Source: Methanobrevibacter sp. (GTDB lineage Archaea; Methanobacteriota; Methanobacteria; Methanobacteriales; Methanobacteriaceae). Taken from it: a stretch of DNA of 64,000 nt. Positions 8,237 to 17,752 of the stretch are shown piece after piece (position 1 is the stretch's first letter; each line of letters begins with the position of its first letter). The stretch lies in the NCBI RefSeq assembly GCF_015062935.1, contig NZ_SUTM01000011.1, positions 1 through 64,000 on the forward strand, written 5' to 3'. Made by a program: the position numbers and the translations under genes. The notes under the pieces were generated by a model that was given only the letters and a program-made list of their open reading frames with translations, had not been told where the DNA came from and did no database searches.

Positions 8237-9455
8237 TGATGCTGAAAGAGCAAAAGATAAAAAAGCAGCTTTAGGTGCAGATATTACTATTGAAAATTTT
8301 ACTGATGAAACTGTCAATGCTTTGGACATGATTGACGATTTGGATGATTTAAGCAAACAGACCAAAAACGACCTTTTAAAAGTGGGTGTAGATACTGAAG
8401 AAAAAAACAGGTCAGGTTCATTTTTACAGGTTGATCAAAGTAATATTTTCACTAACAATAGCATGTCCGATTCAATTGAAGTAATGAATATGGCCATTGC
8501 ATTGGAAAAATATAGCTGGCTGGAAGACTATCTTTGGAAAGTTGTCAAACCTGATGCTGATAAATACACAGCTAAAACTGCTTTAAACGAACAGGAAAAC
8601 GGAGTTTTAAGTGGGTATTTTGTAAGGTCATTACCTGGAACCAAGGAAGTCATGCCTGTACAGGCATGTATGTTTATCAGTGATGAGGATATTATGCAAA
8701 CTGCACACAATGTAATTATTGCTGAGGAAAACTCAGAATTGCATTTGATTACTGGATGTGCAACTGGTGACGATGTAGGTTCTGCAATGCACGTTGGTGT
8801 ATCTGAAATGTACTTGAAACCAGGTTCAAAAATTACTTTTACAATGGTTCACAACTGGGCGGAACAAGTTGAAGTACGTCCTAGAACTGGTGTTAAATTA
8901 ATGGATGATACTACTTATATCAATAATTACATTTTAACTAGTCCTGTAAGCACTATTCAATCATTCCCTACAGCTTACTGTGATGGTAAAAATTCAAGAG
9001 CTATTTTCCAAAGTATTCAAGGTGGTAAAAAAGATTCCATTATTGATGTTGGATCAAGAGTTCTTCTTAATGCTGAAGGTGCTAGAGGAGAAGTTATCTC
9101 AAGAGCTGTTGCTCAGGATGAATCTAAAATTTATGCAAGAGGTCATTTGGCAGGAACTGTGCCTGATGTTAAAGGTCATTTGGAATGTCATGGTTTAGTT
9201 TTATCCAATGACAGTTTTATTTATGCAGTTCCTGAACTTGAAGCCAGTTCTGCAAATCTCGAAATGTCTCACGAGGCTGCTGTCGGTAAAATTTCCGAAG
9301 AAGAAATCAACTATTTAACTTCTAGGGGAATTGACGAAGAAGATGCAGAATCCATGATTGTTAGAGGATTTTTAAATATGGATATAACAGGTCTTCCGGA
9401 TGAATTGGCTGAGCAAACTCAAAGAATGATTGATATGAGCCTTGATGGAATGTAA
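8205..9455 (+). CDS. sufB: Fe-S cluster assembly protein SufB/SufD family
   Basis: Scaffold partner of SufC, about 416 residues, with the beta-helix core typical of SufB/D (for example VGSRVLLNAEGARGEVISRAVA and GRGHLAGTVPDVKGHLECHGLVLS-like regions around residues 275-340). A single SufB-like gene next to sufC is the usual methanogen arrangement. The start is uncertain: the frame overlaps the sufC end, and ATG 8196, ATG 8205 or GTG 8211/8220 are all possible; none has a good SD. I list 8205; homologues would begin near the YSDAERAKDKKAALG segment. Confidence 0.9.
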   Translation: MDVLSVRNVYSDAERAKDKKAALGADITIENFTDETVNALDMIDDLDDLSKQTKNDLLKVGVDTEEKNRSGSFLQVDQSNIFTNNSMSDSIEVMNMAIALEKYSWLEDYLWKVVKPDADKYTAKTALNEQENGVLSGYFVRSLPGTKEVMPVQACMFISDEDIMQTAHNVIIAEENSELHLITGCATGDDVGSAMHVGVSEMYLKPGSKITFTMVHNWAEQVEVRPRTGVKLMDDTTYINNYILTSPVSTIQSFPTAYCDGKNSRAIFQSIQGGKKDSIIDVGSRVLLNAEGARGEVISRAVAQDESKIYARGHLAGTVPDVKGHLECHGLVLSNDSFIYAVPELEASSANLEMSHEAAVGKISEEEINYLTSRGIDEEDAESMIVRGFLNMDITGLPDELAEQTQRMIDMSLDGM

Positions 9456-9478
9456 TTCCATCTATTCTCTCTTTTTTT
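9444..9478 (+). terminator. Hairpin terminator at the sufB stop
   Basis: An 8-bp perfect stem (GATGGAAT 9444-9451 with ATTCCATC 9455-9462) with a 3-base loop overlaps the sufB stop codon and is followed by T-rich runs. Confidence 0.75.
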
Positions 9479-9603
9479 CTCTTTTTTTTAAAAGTAATAA
9501 TTTGATTTTTTATCGTATTACATCTTGTTTTATAGTATATAAACTTTTTGGCTTTAGTTTCTAAGTAAGCTTTATATTAATTATTAATGAAATATATTAA
9601 TCA

Positions 9604-9639
9604 GTACATAATGTAATGCTGAGCTAGCTCATTACGTAC
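9604..9639. repeat. Interrupted inverted repeat in the mvh leader
   Basis: GTAC and GTAATG at 9604-9607 and 9613-9618 are mirrored by CATTAC and GTAC at 9630-9635 and 9636-9639; between them lies the 10-base palindrome GAGCTAGCTC (9621-9630). It could be an operator or an RNA stem-loop. Confidence 0.6.
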
Positions 9640-9651
9640 ATAAAATTGTGA

Positions 9652-9670
9652 TTTTAAGGCGTGCCTAAAA
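9652..9670. repeat. Second inverted repeat in the mvh leader
   Basis: TTTTAAGGC and GCCTAAAA flank a 2-base centre; the AGGC/GCCT core is perfect and one A is unpaired in the left arm. It lies 13 bases after the first repeat. Confidence 0.5.
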
Positions 9671-9785
9671 CTGTATGTCTTAAAAAAAAGATTTTAAAAT
9701 TTTTTAAAAAACTTTAAAATTTGAATTTGAAAAATTAATATTTTTTAAATTCGCAAAAAAATATTTATAGAGGAGGAGAAACTCT

Positions 9786-10211
9786 ATGGCTGATGATGTA
9801 AAAATTGTAATGTTTTGTTGCAACTGGTGTTCCTATGGAGGAGCAGACACAGCTGGTACTGCAAGGATGCAATACCCACCGAATATTAGAGTTATTCGTG
9901 TAATGTGTTCTGGAAGAATTGATCCACAATTTGTTTTAAAAGCATTTAAAGAAGGTGCAGACGGTGTATTCGTAGCTGGATGTCACATGGGTGACTGCCA
10001 CTATGACGCTGGTAACTACAAATTAGATCGTAGAATGAGATTAATTTATAAATTAGTTGAAGATATGGGAATTGGAAAAGAAAGAGTTCACCACGACTGG
10101 ATTTCCGCATCCGAAGGTGAAAAATTCTCTGAATCTGTTAAAATGATGGTTAACAGAATCAAAGAATTAGGTCCAGCTCCATTGAAAAAACAATTAGATG
10201 CTGAAGGATAA
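9786..10211 (+). CDS. mvhD: F420-non-reducing (MV) hydrogenase subunit D
   Basis: 141-residue iron-sulfur subunit (delta) that links the [NiFe] hydrogenase MvhAG to heterodisulfide reductase HdrABC in flavin-based electron bifurcation. Cysteines cluster at [13 protein letters not shown] (near residues 11-15), VMCSGRID and [10 protein letters not shown], the pattern of the FlpD/MvhD family. A very strong SD (GAGGAGGAG) precedes the ATG. First gene of mvhDGAB; mvhG follows after 16 bases. Confidence 0.95.
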   Translation: MADDVKIVMFCCNWCSYGGADTAGTARMQYPPNIRVIRVMCSGRIDPQFVLKAFKEGADGVFVAGCHMGDCHYDAGNYKLDRRMRLIYKLVEDMGIGKERVHHDWISASEGEKFSESVKMMVNRIKELGPAPLKKQLDAEG

Positions 10212-10227
10212 ATTGGAGGGATTTTAT

Positions 10228-11154
10228 ATGGCAGATAAAGTAAAAATAGGAACTATGTGGTTAGGCGGATGTTCCGGTTGCCACTTATCCATTGCGGATT
10301 TCCACGAATCCTTAATTGATGTTATGGAATTCGCGGATTTCGAATTTTCCCCTGTACTCATGGATACTAAATATGATGAAGTACCTGAATTAGACATTAT
10401 TATTGTCGAAGGTGGAATCAGAAACGACGAAAACAGAGAATTAGCTGAAATGTTAAACGAAAAAGCTAACATGGTTATTTCTTACGGAACCTGTGCTTGC
10501 TACGGTGGTATTCCAGGTCTTGGAAACTTATGGACCGTTGAAGAATTAGAAGAAGAAGCATACATTAATTCCGTATCTACTGTAAACCCTGAAGGAATTA
10601 TTCCTCACGAAGATGTACCTCATCTCGAAAGCAGAGTAAGACCTTTAAGTGAATGTATGGATATTGACTTAATGATTCCAGGTTGCCCACCTCGTTCCGA
10701 TGTTGTAGCTGAAGCTATTTTAACATTATTAAGAGGAGAAACAATTGAATTACCTTCAACCAACCTCTGTGAAGTATGTCCTAGAGAAAAACCACCTGCA
10801 GGTTTAGCTATGGACTTCATTAAAAGACAATTCGAATTAGGTTTACCAGAACCTGATTTATGTTTAATTACCCAAGGTTTAGTATGTATGGGTCCTGCAA
10901 CAGTATCCTTATGTGGTGCTGAATGTCCTTCCATTGGTATCCAATGTAGAGGATGTTACGGTCCTACCGCTAAAGTATTAGACCAAGGAGCAAAAATGAT
11001 CAGTGCGATTGCATCTGACTACGGTGTACAAGAAGATAAAACCGTTGACCCTGAAACTGTCGCAGATCAATTAGATGATATTGTAGGTACTTTCTACTCT
11101 TACACATTACCTGCAGCTTTAGTACCTATGAAAATGCAGAAAGGAGGAGAATAA
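10228..11154 (+). CDS. mvhG: F420-non-reducing hydrogenase small subunit
   Basis: [NiFe]-hydrogenase small subunit, 308 residues, carrying Fe-S clusters that wire the active site of MvhA to MvhD. Start chosen at ATG 10228 ([18 protein letters not shown]) because SD TTGGAGGG lies just upstream; the frame is open 30 bases earlier but that would overlap mvhD. Cysteine motifs: GGCSGCH (about residues 12-17), [25 protein letters not shown] and [16 protein letters not shown]. mvhA starts right after its stop. Confidence 0.95.
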   Translation: MADKVKIGTMWLGGCSGCHLSIADFHESLIDVMEFADFEFSPVLMDTKYDEVPELDIIIVEGGIRNDENRELAEMLNEKANMVISYGTCACYGGIPGLGNLWTVEELEEEAYINSVSTVNPEGIIPHEDVPHLESRVRPLSECMDIDLMIPGCPPRSDVVAEAILTLLRGETIELPSTNLCEVCPREKPPAGLAMDFIKRQFELGLPEPDLCLITQGLVCMGPATVSLCGAECPSIGIQCRGCYGPTAKVLDQGAKMISAIASDYGVQEDKTVDPETVADQLDDIVGTFYSYTLPAALVPMKMQKGGE

Positions 11155-11155
11155 A

Positions 11156-12583
11156 ATGGTTAAACTTACTATGGAGCCTGTCACTCGTATTGAAGGACAC
11201 GCAAAAATTACAGTACACCTCGATGATGCTGGAAATGTAGAAGAAACAAGATTACATGTTATGGAATTCAGAGGTTTTGAAAAATTCTTAACAGGCCGTC
11301 CTGTAGAAGAATTACCAAGATTAGTTCCAAGGATTTGTGGTATTTGTGATGTACAACACCACTTAGCAGCTGCTAAAGCAGTTGACCAAATTTTCGGATA
11401 CGATGATTACGAAATCTTACCTGCAGCATACAGAATGAGAGAAATTATGAACTGGGGTTCATACATGCACTCCCACGCTCTTCATTTCTACTTCTTAGCA
11501 GCACCAGATTTAATCATTCCAAACGGAACTAGAAAAACCAGAAATGTTTTCCAAGTTATTAAAGATATGCCTGAAGTTGCACTTCAAGCTATTAACATCA
11601 GAAGAAACGGTTTAGAAATGGTTAGAAAAATCGGTGGTCGTCCTATTCACCCTACCTCATCCACCCCTGGTGGTATTTCTACCGAATTAGATGATGAAAC
11701 TCAAAAAGACTTACTCGCAAGAGCTAAACAAAATGTTGAATTAGCACAAGCTACCTTAGATTTAGCTATCCCTGTATTTGAAGAAAACATTGACTTAATT
11801 TCTTCATTAGGTAACTTCGGTGACACCAGACACTGTGGTATCGTAAAACCTGACGGAACTTGGGATGTATATAACGGTAACGTAAGATTCAAAGACAAAG
11901 ATGGAAGCGACCTCTTCGAATACAGAAACGAAGAATATGTTGACATCGTTGCTGAACACGTAAAACCTTACTCCTGGTTAAAATTCCCTTACATTAAAGA
12001 AATGGGATACCCAGAAGGTATTTACAGAGTAGCACCATTATCTAGGATCAATGTTTGTGACCAAATGCCTAAAGAAGCACCTCTCGCACAAGAAGCTCTT
12101 AAAGACTTCCGTGACGCTTTCGGATATGCTCAAGCACCATTATTATTCAACTATGCTAGACTTATTGAATTATTAGCATCTGCTGAATGTGCTGCTAATG
12201 CATTAGAAGAAGATTTATCTGGTCAAAAATTCCCAGATGAATTAGAAAGAACCGAAGGTGAAGGTGTAGGTATTGTTGAAGCTCCTCGTGGTACTTTAAT
12301 CCACCACTATCAATCTGATGATAATGGATTATGTACTAAAGCTAACATTGTTGTAGCTACAATCCAAAACAACCCTGCAATGGAAATGGGTATTCACCAA
12401 GTAGCTAAAGATTACATCAAACCTGGTGTAGAAGTAGATGACAAAATCTTTAACTTAATGGAAATGGTTATCAGAGCTTACGACCCATGTTTATCTTGCG
12501 CTACCCACTCAATGGATAGTCAAATGAGATTAGCTGAAGTAGATATTGTAGACAGTGAAGGAAACCTCATTAAAAAATTCTAA
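11156..12583 (+). CDS. mvhA: F420-non-reducing hydrogenase large subunit
   Basis: [NiFe]-hydrogenase catalytic subunit, 475 residues. The N-terminal nickel motif RICGIC (Cys61, Cys64) and the C-terminal DPCLSCATH (Cys445, Cys448, His451) are intact. About 24 residues follow His451 and should be removed by a maturation endopeptidase after nickel insertion. The Hyp machinery is represented in this window by hypD at 58.3-59.3 kb. SD AAGGAGGAG at the end of mvhG. H2 activation here feeds CoB-CoM heterodisulfide and ferredoxin reduction. Confidence 0.96.
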   Translation: MVKLTMEPVTRIEGHAKITVHLDDAGNVEETRLHVMEFRGFEKFLTGRPVEELPRLVPRICGICDVQHHLAAAKAVDQIFGYDDYEILPAAYRMREIMNWGSYMHSHALHFYFLAAPDLIIPNGTRKTRNVFQVIKDMPEVALQAINIRRNGLEMVRKIGGRPIHPTSSTPGGISTELDDETQKDLLARAKQNVELAQATLDLAIPVFEENIDLISSLGNFGDTRHCGIVKPDGTWDVYNGNVRFKDKDGSDLFEYRNEEYVDIVAEHVKPYSWLKFPYIKEMGYPEGIYRVAPLSRINVCDQMPKEAPLAQEALKDFRDAFGYAQAPLLFNYARLIELLASAECAANALEEDLSGQKFPDELERTEGEGVGIVEAPRGTLIHHYQSDDNGLCTKANIVVATIQNNPAMEMGIHQVAKDYIKPGVEVDDKIFNLMEMVIRAYDPCLSCATHSMDSQMRLAEVDIVDSEGNLIKKF

Positions 12584-12603
12584 ATTTAAGGGGGTTTTTA
12601 TAA

Positions 12604-13839
12604 ATGATAGTATTTAATGAAGATGGCTGTATAAAATGTGGAGCTTGTGAAGGTACTTGCCCTACATCAGCTATTGAAGTAACACCTGACTCAATTGTTC
12701 ATTGTGACACTTGTGGTGAAGAACCTAAATGTGCAGATGCTTGCCCTAACGGTGCATTAAAAGTTGAAGAATTCGAAATTGTTGACGGCGTAATGCAAGC
12801 AAGATTAGTATTCAACTCTGTATTATGTGATTCATGTGGTAAATGTGAAGAAGTTTGCCCACAAGAAACCATTAAAGTCACTGGAGCTAAATTGAAAGAA
12901 GTTGAAGGTTTCTGTGTAATGTGTCAAAAATGTGTTGACATTTGCCCAGTTGACGTAATCGGAATTCCTGGTGTAAAAGAACCTGCTGAATATGAATTAG
13001 ATCTTAAAGGCAAAGGTCCTGTTTACATCAATGATTGTGTCGGATGTGGAACTTGTGTAGAACCTTGTCCTGTAAATGCAATCACTCTTGAAGAAGTAGG
13101 AAGCCCTATTACTGTAAATGATGATTGTATCAGATGCGGATTATGTTCCCAAACTTGTCCTTGGAATGCAATTTTCATTTCCGAGAAAAAACCTGTTAAA
13201 CGTTCAAAAGAAATTACTTCATTCACTTTCGATTCAGCTAAATGTATCGGATGTAATACTTGTGTAGAAGCTTGTCCTGGAGACTTTATATCTGCTAACA
13301 GTGCTAGTTTAACTGTTGCAATCCCTAGCGTTTGTGCTGCATGTGGATTATGTGTAAAAGTCTGTCCTGTTGACGCTTTAGACATTGAAGTCGAATGGGG
13401 TGAAGGTGCTCCTGTAGATGCAGAAGGTATCGGAAGAGATGTCGAAAAATGTGATTTCATTGGTGCATGTGCTAATAAATGTCCTACTGAAGCAATCCGT
13501 GTAGTTACCAAAACTGGTATGTCCTGCCCTGCTTTAGTAGAAACTGACTCAGAACCATCTTTCGTAAGTTGTATTAGATGTGGAGCTTGTGCTTCCGTAT
13601 GTTCCAACGATGCATTGAAAGTTGAAGCATATGAAGTAACTATTGATGGCGAACCTGTTTCAAGAGACAGGATTTCTTTCAACCCATCTAAATGTGACCA
13701 ATGCGGAGATTGTATTGAAGCATGTCCTTATGACATGATTCACAAAACAGAAAATCCTAAATTACCAATTGCAGGATTCTGTACTTTATGTGGTCAATGT
13801 ATTGAAGCATGTCCTGAAGACGCATTATGTTATAAATAG
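12604..13839 (+). CDS. mvhB: Polyferredoxin MvhB
   Basis: 411-residue polyferredoxin. I count twelve cysteine clusters of the four-cysteine 4Fe-4S type along the chain, for example CIKCGACEGTCP near residue 9 and CTLCGQCIEACP at the end; one, CDTCGEEPKCADACP, and one, CDFIGACANKCP, deviate in spacing. This fits the six-tandem two-cluster-ferredoxin architecture of MvhB, an electron carrier or store associated with Mvh. It ends the operon at a hairpin terminator. Confidence 0.95.
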   Translation: MIVFNEDGCIKCGACEGTCPTSAIEVTPDSIVHCDTCGEEPKCADACPNGALKVEEFEIVDGVMQARLVFNSVLCDSCGKCEEVCPQETIKVTGAKLKEVEGFCVMCQKCVDICPVDVIGIPGVKEPAEYELDLKGKGPVYINDCVGCGTCVEPCPVNAITLEEVGSPITVNDDCIRCGLCSQTCPWNAIFISEKKPVKRSKEITSFTFDSAKCIGCNTCVEACPGDFISANSASLTVAIPSVCAACGLCVKVCPVDALDIEVEWGEGAPVDAEGIGRDVEKCDFIGACANKCPTEAIRVVTKTGMSCPALVETDSEPSFVSCIRCGACASVCSNDALKVEAYEVTIDGEPVSRDRISFNPSKCDQCGDCIEACPYDMIHKTENPKLPIAGFCTLCGQCIEACPEDALCYK

Positions 13840-13866
13840 GTGTGATAACACGCACACCTTTTTATT
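13838..13866 (+). terminator. Terminator of the mvh operon
   Basis: A 7-bp stem AGGTGTG (13838-13844) with CACACCT (13853-13859), 8-base loop, then T-rich sequence. It overlaps the mvhB stop and separates it from convergent pyrC. Confidence 0.75.
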
Positions 13867-13888
13867 TTCTTTTTTTTAAAAAAATTAG

Positions 13889-15145
13889 TTATATTTTATC
13901 CATTACTACTTTTCCATTAACGATTGTCATTATAGGCATTCCCATATATTCCCAACCATCAAATGGAGAGTATTCTGCTTTTGTTTTAAATTCTTCTATG
14001 TTGAATTTGCCTTTTCTTTTCAAATCGATCACTGTAAAATCAGCATCCATATTGATATCTATTTTACCCTTATTTTCAAGTCTGTATACTTTTGCGGCAT
14101 TTTGTGACAGGATTTTAGGAATGATTTTTAAATCGATATTTCCATTGTTTACTTCAGTTAAAAGCAGAGGGACTACTGTTTCGAGATTTGGAATTCCTGG
14201 TGATGAGCTCCAGACTCCTTTTGTTTTGTCTTCAAGTGTGTGTGGGGCATGATCTGTTCCTATGATTGAATTTTCATCTAAATCGTTAATGTTGATGCTG
14301 TCCTGTTTTTCTCTTAGTGGGGGATTGGTTTTAATGAATGTTCCATATACATTGTATGCGGAATTGTCTAGCAGTAAATGGTGTGGTGTAAATTCCCAGC
14401 TTATAGGCTGATTTTTACTTGCACTTTTTAAGATATCTAATGATTTGCGGGAACTTAAATGGCATATATGCAATTTCAAATCATTGTCTCCGGCAAGTTG
14501 AATGGCCTGTTTTACGGACTCGTCTTCAGATGATGCAGGCCTTGCATAGCTATAGTCTATAGCTTCATTTTCTTCTTTTTCCTGTAATTTTTTTGTCTCA
14601 TCACTAACAATGGATTGTTTTTCGCAATGAACTGCAACAAGGCCGTTGTATTTTGTTGTTTGATGCAATTTTCCCAGGTTTGAAAAGATTTCTTCCAGAC
14701 TTTCATCACTTTCAAGGTCCATAAATACCTTAAATGAAATAGGATTTAATTCTACCATCTTTTCCATTTCTTCAAGGGTGTTATGTCCTGCCTGCAGTTC
14801 AAAATTAACAACGGATTTGTCTTTTGCAATTTTTATCTTTTCTTTCAGTGCTTCATAGGTATTTGTTTTAGGCACTGTGTTCGGCATATCTATAACTGTT
14901 GTAAATCCTCCATTGGCTGCACTCATGCTTCCTGTTTTAAAATCCTCTTTTTGGGTTAGTCCCGGGTCTCTAAAGTGTACGTGGGGATCAATGAAACCTG
15001 GTAGGATATAATTGTTTTTTATATCTATGTATTCATCTCCTTTTATGGGAGTTTTTGAGATTTCAACTATTTTTCCATTTTCAACCCCAATAAAAAATTC
15101 TCCAGTTCTATTGGCCATTTTACAATTTTTTATTACTAAATCCAT
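13889..15145 (-). CDS. pyrC: Dihydroorotase
   Basis: 418-residue amidohydrolase converting carbamoyl-aspartate to dihydroorotate in pyrimidine synthesis. Visible motifs are the metal-binding PGFIDPHVHFRDPG (about residues 50-63), the histidine in VAVHCE, LHICHLSS, and GTDHAPHT near residue 295. SD AAGGGGA precedes the ATG. Converges with mvhB. Allantoinase is the close homologue, but the methanogen context favours dihydroorotase. Confidence 0.93.
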   Translation of the reverse strand: MDLVIKNCKMANRTGEFFIGVENGKIVEISKTPIKGDEYIDIKNNYILPGFIDPHVHFRDPGLTQKEDFKTGSMSAANGGFTTVIDMPNTVPKTNTYEALKEKIKIAKDKSVVNFELQAGHNTLEEMEKMVELNPISFKVFMDLESDESLEEIFSNLGKLHQTTKYNGLVAVHCEKQSIVSDETKKLQEKEENEAIDYSYARPASSEDESVKQAIQLAGDNDLKLHICHLSSRKSLDILKSASKNQPISWEFTPHHLLLDNSAYNVYGTFIKTNPPLREKQDSININDLDENSIIGTDHAPHTLEDKTKGVWSSSPGIPNLETVVPLLLTEVNNGNIDLKIIPKILSQNAAKVYRLENKGKIDINMDADFTVIDLKRKGKFNIEEFKTKAEYSPFDGWEYMGMPIMTIVNGKVVMDKI

Positions 15146-15233
15146 TGTCTGTCCCCTTATTTTTAATGTTATTTTTATCTTTTTTTCTTTTAAAACATAA
15201 GTTTTTTTTAATTTAAGTGTTATATTTAATTTT

Positions 15234-16328
15234 ATGTCTCAAGTTTCAAATATTCTTTCACGTGATATGGAATTTTTTTACAATGATTTGAATGAAAATT
15301 GTAATGTTTCTGATGCATCATCAGATATTAATTTGATAGCTGATTTTACTGAGTATAATCCTTTACATAATGGTCATTTTCATTGCATGAAAACTGCAAA
15401 ACATATGTTTCCTGACTCATTATTTGTAGCTGTTGTGCCGGGTTTATTTGAACGAAGTGGTAGAGGTATTCCATATATATTGCCCAGGGAAGTTAGGGCT
15501 GAAATTGCAATTTCTGTTGGTGCTGATGTTGTGGTTGAGGGACCACCTATGGGGATAATGGGTTCCGGACAGTATTCATTATGCCTGTGCCGCATGTTCA
15601 AAGCATTGAATACCGATTATATTCCTAGAGGATACAAGCCTGTGGAAGGTATTGATGAAATATTGAAAAGAGTTAACTTGGGCCATCATGTTGCTTCAAA
15701 ACCCTATAAGGTAGTCGACAGGACCACCAATGAAATTCTTTTAAAAGGCAAGCTGGAAGAGGATAACTATGTCATAACCTCTTTTGCAAACTCATTAAGT
15801 AAAATAGGATTTGACTTTAAGGATAAGTTTATTTTTGTAGAGCGTATAGGAGGTGTAAGTGGCACCCTTATTCGTGAAAGTATTCTTGAGGATAATTTTG
15901 ATAATGTTTTGGACATGATGCCTCCTAAAACAATCGAGGTTTTGAAACGTGAGATAAAAAATGATTCAATCATTTATGGAATAAGAGATGCAGACCGTAT
16001 TCTGGAAACTGCAAATCAGTATTCATTTGATGATCTTGCAGGTTTAAACCTGTTCAGCGATAAATTGGCACAAAGTATTGTTGAAAACAGGCCGTTTGAT
16101 AATATTGATGAAATTGAGGATGCGATTTTACAGGGATTTTCAACTCATTTTCGCCAAAGGGTCCTAAGCGTCCTGGAAAATCCGATTCCTAAAAAATTAG
16201 TCTCACAGTATATAGATAAATATCCCTCAGTAATACGGATATTGGGATATAAGAATGATGATTGTTTGGAAAAATTTAAAAAAAAGATAAATAATGAAAA
16301 TATTTCATTATTTAAACGCCAGTTATAA
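15234..16328 (+). CDS. HIGH-motif nucleotidyltransferase (cytidylyltransferase-like, TmcAL-related)
   Basis: 364-residue protein with ADFTEYNPLHNGHFHCMKTA near residues 36-55, the HxGH nucleotide-binding motif of the cytidylyltransferase/adenylyltransferase superfamily, and GGVSGTLIRES near 210, a plausible second (ISTxxR-like) motif. The TEYNPxHNGH form resembles TmcAL, the bacterial tRNA(Met) cytidine acetate ligase. The C-terminal 130 residues look like the archaeal domain attached to this class. Substrate cannot be read from sequence. The N-terminal 33 residues are variable; Met12 (15267) is an alternative start, and no SD is visible. Its 3' end overlaps the convergent next gene by 17 bases. 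Confidence 0.75.
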   Translation: MSQVSNILSRDMEFFYNDLNENCNVSDASSDINLIADFTEYNPLHNGHFHCMKTAKHMFPDSLFVAVVPGLFERSGRGIPYILPREVRAEIAISVGADVVVEGPPMGIMGSGQYSLCLCRMFKALNTDYIPRGYKPVEGIDEILKRVNLGHHVASKPYKVVDRTTNEILLKGKLEEDNYVITSFANSLSKIGFDFKDKFIFVERIGGVSGTLIRESILEDNFDNVLDMMPPKTIEVLKREIKNDSIIYGIRDADRILETANQYSFDDLAGLNLFSDKLAQSIVENRPFDNIDEIEDAILQGFSTHFRQRVLSVLENPIPKKLVSQYIDKYPSVIRILGYKNDDCLEKFKKKINNENISLFKRQL

Positions 16329-17310
16329 CGTGGTTTACAACATTTTGTGGATTTTTAAGTGCGAATACTGCATCCATAAATGTTGGATATACAGAACCTA
16401 ACATAAATAGGTATACTAGGTAATAAATTACAACTAAAATCACGAGAATCAATATTATTGTTAATAATATATCAACAACACCCATTGGTTCTTTTTCTTC
16501 TTGGTAATTTAAGTTGTGAATTCCTTTTTCATTTGGTTGGTCTTTTAGTTTTTCACCACTCATTTCCCTGGCGATTTCAGCTCTGATTCTAGCTTCCATT
16601 TCTTCAGGGGTTTCATTTCTAGGAATGGTTTTTTGTGGAACTTCTTCAACAACAGGTCTAGGTTTATATTCTTTTCTGGTTAAAGATCCATATTGAGCTT
16701 CGTCTTTTGCAAGTTGTTCTCCTAATGGAACTTCATTTTCTTCAAAGTACAAATCATCTAAATATTTTTCATATTTGTCTTCAAGTTCCTGTCTTGCGTG
16801 TGTTGTTGGAGGTTCATAATTATGATCTGGATATATATACTCTGGTTCTTCAGCAACTGGTTGTTGAGGAACTTCAGTCTGTGGAATGTATTCGTATTCA
16901 GTTTGAGGAACTTCCTGCACTTGTGGTGCTTCCTGTACTTGAGGTGCTTCTTGATAAATACTTTCATTATCACTGATATATGATGATTCGAGTCCTCCGC
17001 TGTATTCAATACTGTCTTTTATATTGTATGGGGAATCGTCACTAATAACTTTATATTCCTGAACAGGTTCTTCTTGAGCATATGGTATTTCATATTCTTC
17101 CTGTGGCTGGTAGATATTTTCTTCTTGTACCGGTTCGTTTTGCACAGGTTGCTGTTGGGTATTGTCCAGTCCGAGGCCGACAATTTTTTCCAGGCAATCT
17201 TTACAATAAACTTTTCCGGCAATTTCCAAACCACATTCTTTACAAATAGATTTTCCACATATTGCACAAATATCTGTTCCTTCTCTTTCTGGGTGATAAT
17301 GACATTCCAT
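16312..17310 (-). CDS. B-box-type zinc finger membrane protein, unknown function
   Basis: 332-residue protein in three parts. Residues 1-45 contain a Cys/His-rich B-box-like zinc finger (CHYHPEREG, CAICGKSIC, CGLEIAG, CKDCLE). Residues 46-270 are low complexity, rich in Pro, Gln and Glu, with a repeated hexamer-like unit (QEAPQV twice, QEVPQ). Residues about 280-305 form one transmembrane helix followed by a 25-residue tail. This suggests a tail-anchored protein with its zinc finger in the cytoplasm. No function is known to me. Overlaps the previous gene tail-to-tail. Confidence 0.75.
   Translation of the reverse strand: MECHYHPEREGTDICAICGKSICKECGLEIAGKVYCKDCLEKIVGLGLDNTQQQPVQNEPVQEENIYQPQEEYEIPYAQEEPVQEYKVISDDSPYNIKDSIEYSGGLESSYISDNESIYQEAPQVQEAPQVQEVPQTEYEYIPQTEVPQQPVAEEPEYIYPDHNYEPPTTHARQELEDKYEKYLDDLYFEENEVPLGEQLAKDEAQYGSLTRKEYKPRPVVEEVPQKTIPRNETPEEMEARIRAEIAREMSGEKLKDQPNEKGIHNLNYQEEKEPMGVVDILLTIILILVILVVIYYLVYLFMLGSVYPTFMDAVFALKNPQNVVNHVITGV
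16905..16950. repeat. Short tandem repeat inside the zinc-finger gene
   Basis: Units of 18 bases, CTTCCTGCACTTGTGGTG and CTTCCTGTACTTGAGGTG, repeat side by side and encode the EAPQVQ units of the Pro/Gln-rich linker; a diverged copy adjoins them. Confidence 0.6.
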
Positions 17311-17385
17311 AAGTATACACTCTCATTGATAAATTTTATTAATGATTATATTTATGATTTTTATTTATATATAAGTTTTCATAGT

Positions 17386-17613
17386 TTAGGAAGTTTTGTC
17401 AATAATTTTTTCAGCCACTATTTCTGATGCGATTAAATCATCAGTTGTTGCAAGGAAACTCCCTAAGCTTTCACTGTCTATTTTATATTCAATTGTTTCA
17501 TTATTTATATTGCCTTTAACATAATTCTCATTATCAACTTCCAGTGAATCATATATTAAGGAAGCTGATTCGTTATATTTGTATTTTAATGTTAATGTTG
17601 ATTTAATTTTCAT
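17386..17613 (-). CDS. pcc1: KEOPS complex subunit Pcc1
   Basis: Small protein of 75 residues (78 if the in-frame GTG at 17622 is used). The pattern SASLIYDSLEVDN followed by a beta strand and LGSFLATTDDLIASEIVAEKII matches archaeal Pcc1, the dimerisation subunit of the KEOPS complex that makes t6A in tRNA together with Kae1, Bud32 and Cgi121. No SD is visible in front of either start. It lies divergently from rpl10e. Other KEOPS genes are not in this window. Confidence 0.75.
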   Translation of the reverse strand: MKIKSTLTLKYKYNESASLIYDSLEVDNENYVKGNINNETIEYKIDSESLGSFLATTDDLIASEIVAEKIIDKTS

Positions 17614-17752
17614 TTTTTTCACATTTGCAAATTATATATTAATATTTTCAGTTGATGATATTTATCTTATTCCATGGATTTTATGGTAACCTTTATTAAT
17701 AACTTAATTAATATATTTAAGTATTCTATATATTACGATATATAATTTTTAT

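Larger units (their letters stand above)
9456..9785 (+). promoter_or_regulatory. mvh promoter and long structured leader
   Basis: A 330-base gene-free region in front of mvhD. It holds the suf terminator tail, a TATA-like element GTATATAAAC near 9535-9544, and two inverted repeats (listed separately). If the TATA box is used, the mvh mRNA leader would be over 200 bases, unusually long for this genome. Near the gene there is a second TATA-like ATATTTATA at about 9761-9769, but it is too close to the SD GAGGAGGAG (about 9770-9778) to give a normal leader. Confidence 0.5.

Noticed and set aside
13023-13682. A 219-codon open frame antisense to mvhB
   Set aside because: It mirrors the cysteine-codon repeats of the polyferredoxin gene, has no SD and encodes a Ser/His/Thr-rich composition unlike a real protein.
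16707-17427. Several overlapping ORFs on both strands around the zinc-finger gene
   Set aside because: They arise from the low-complexity Pro/Gln/Glu region in other frames; only the minus-strand 332-residue frame has SD and domain structure.
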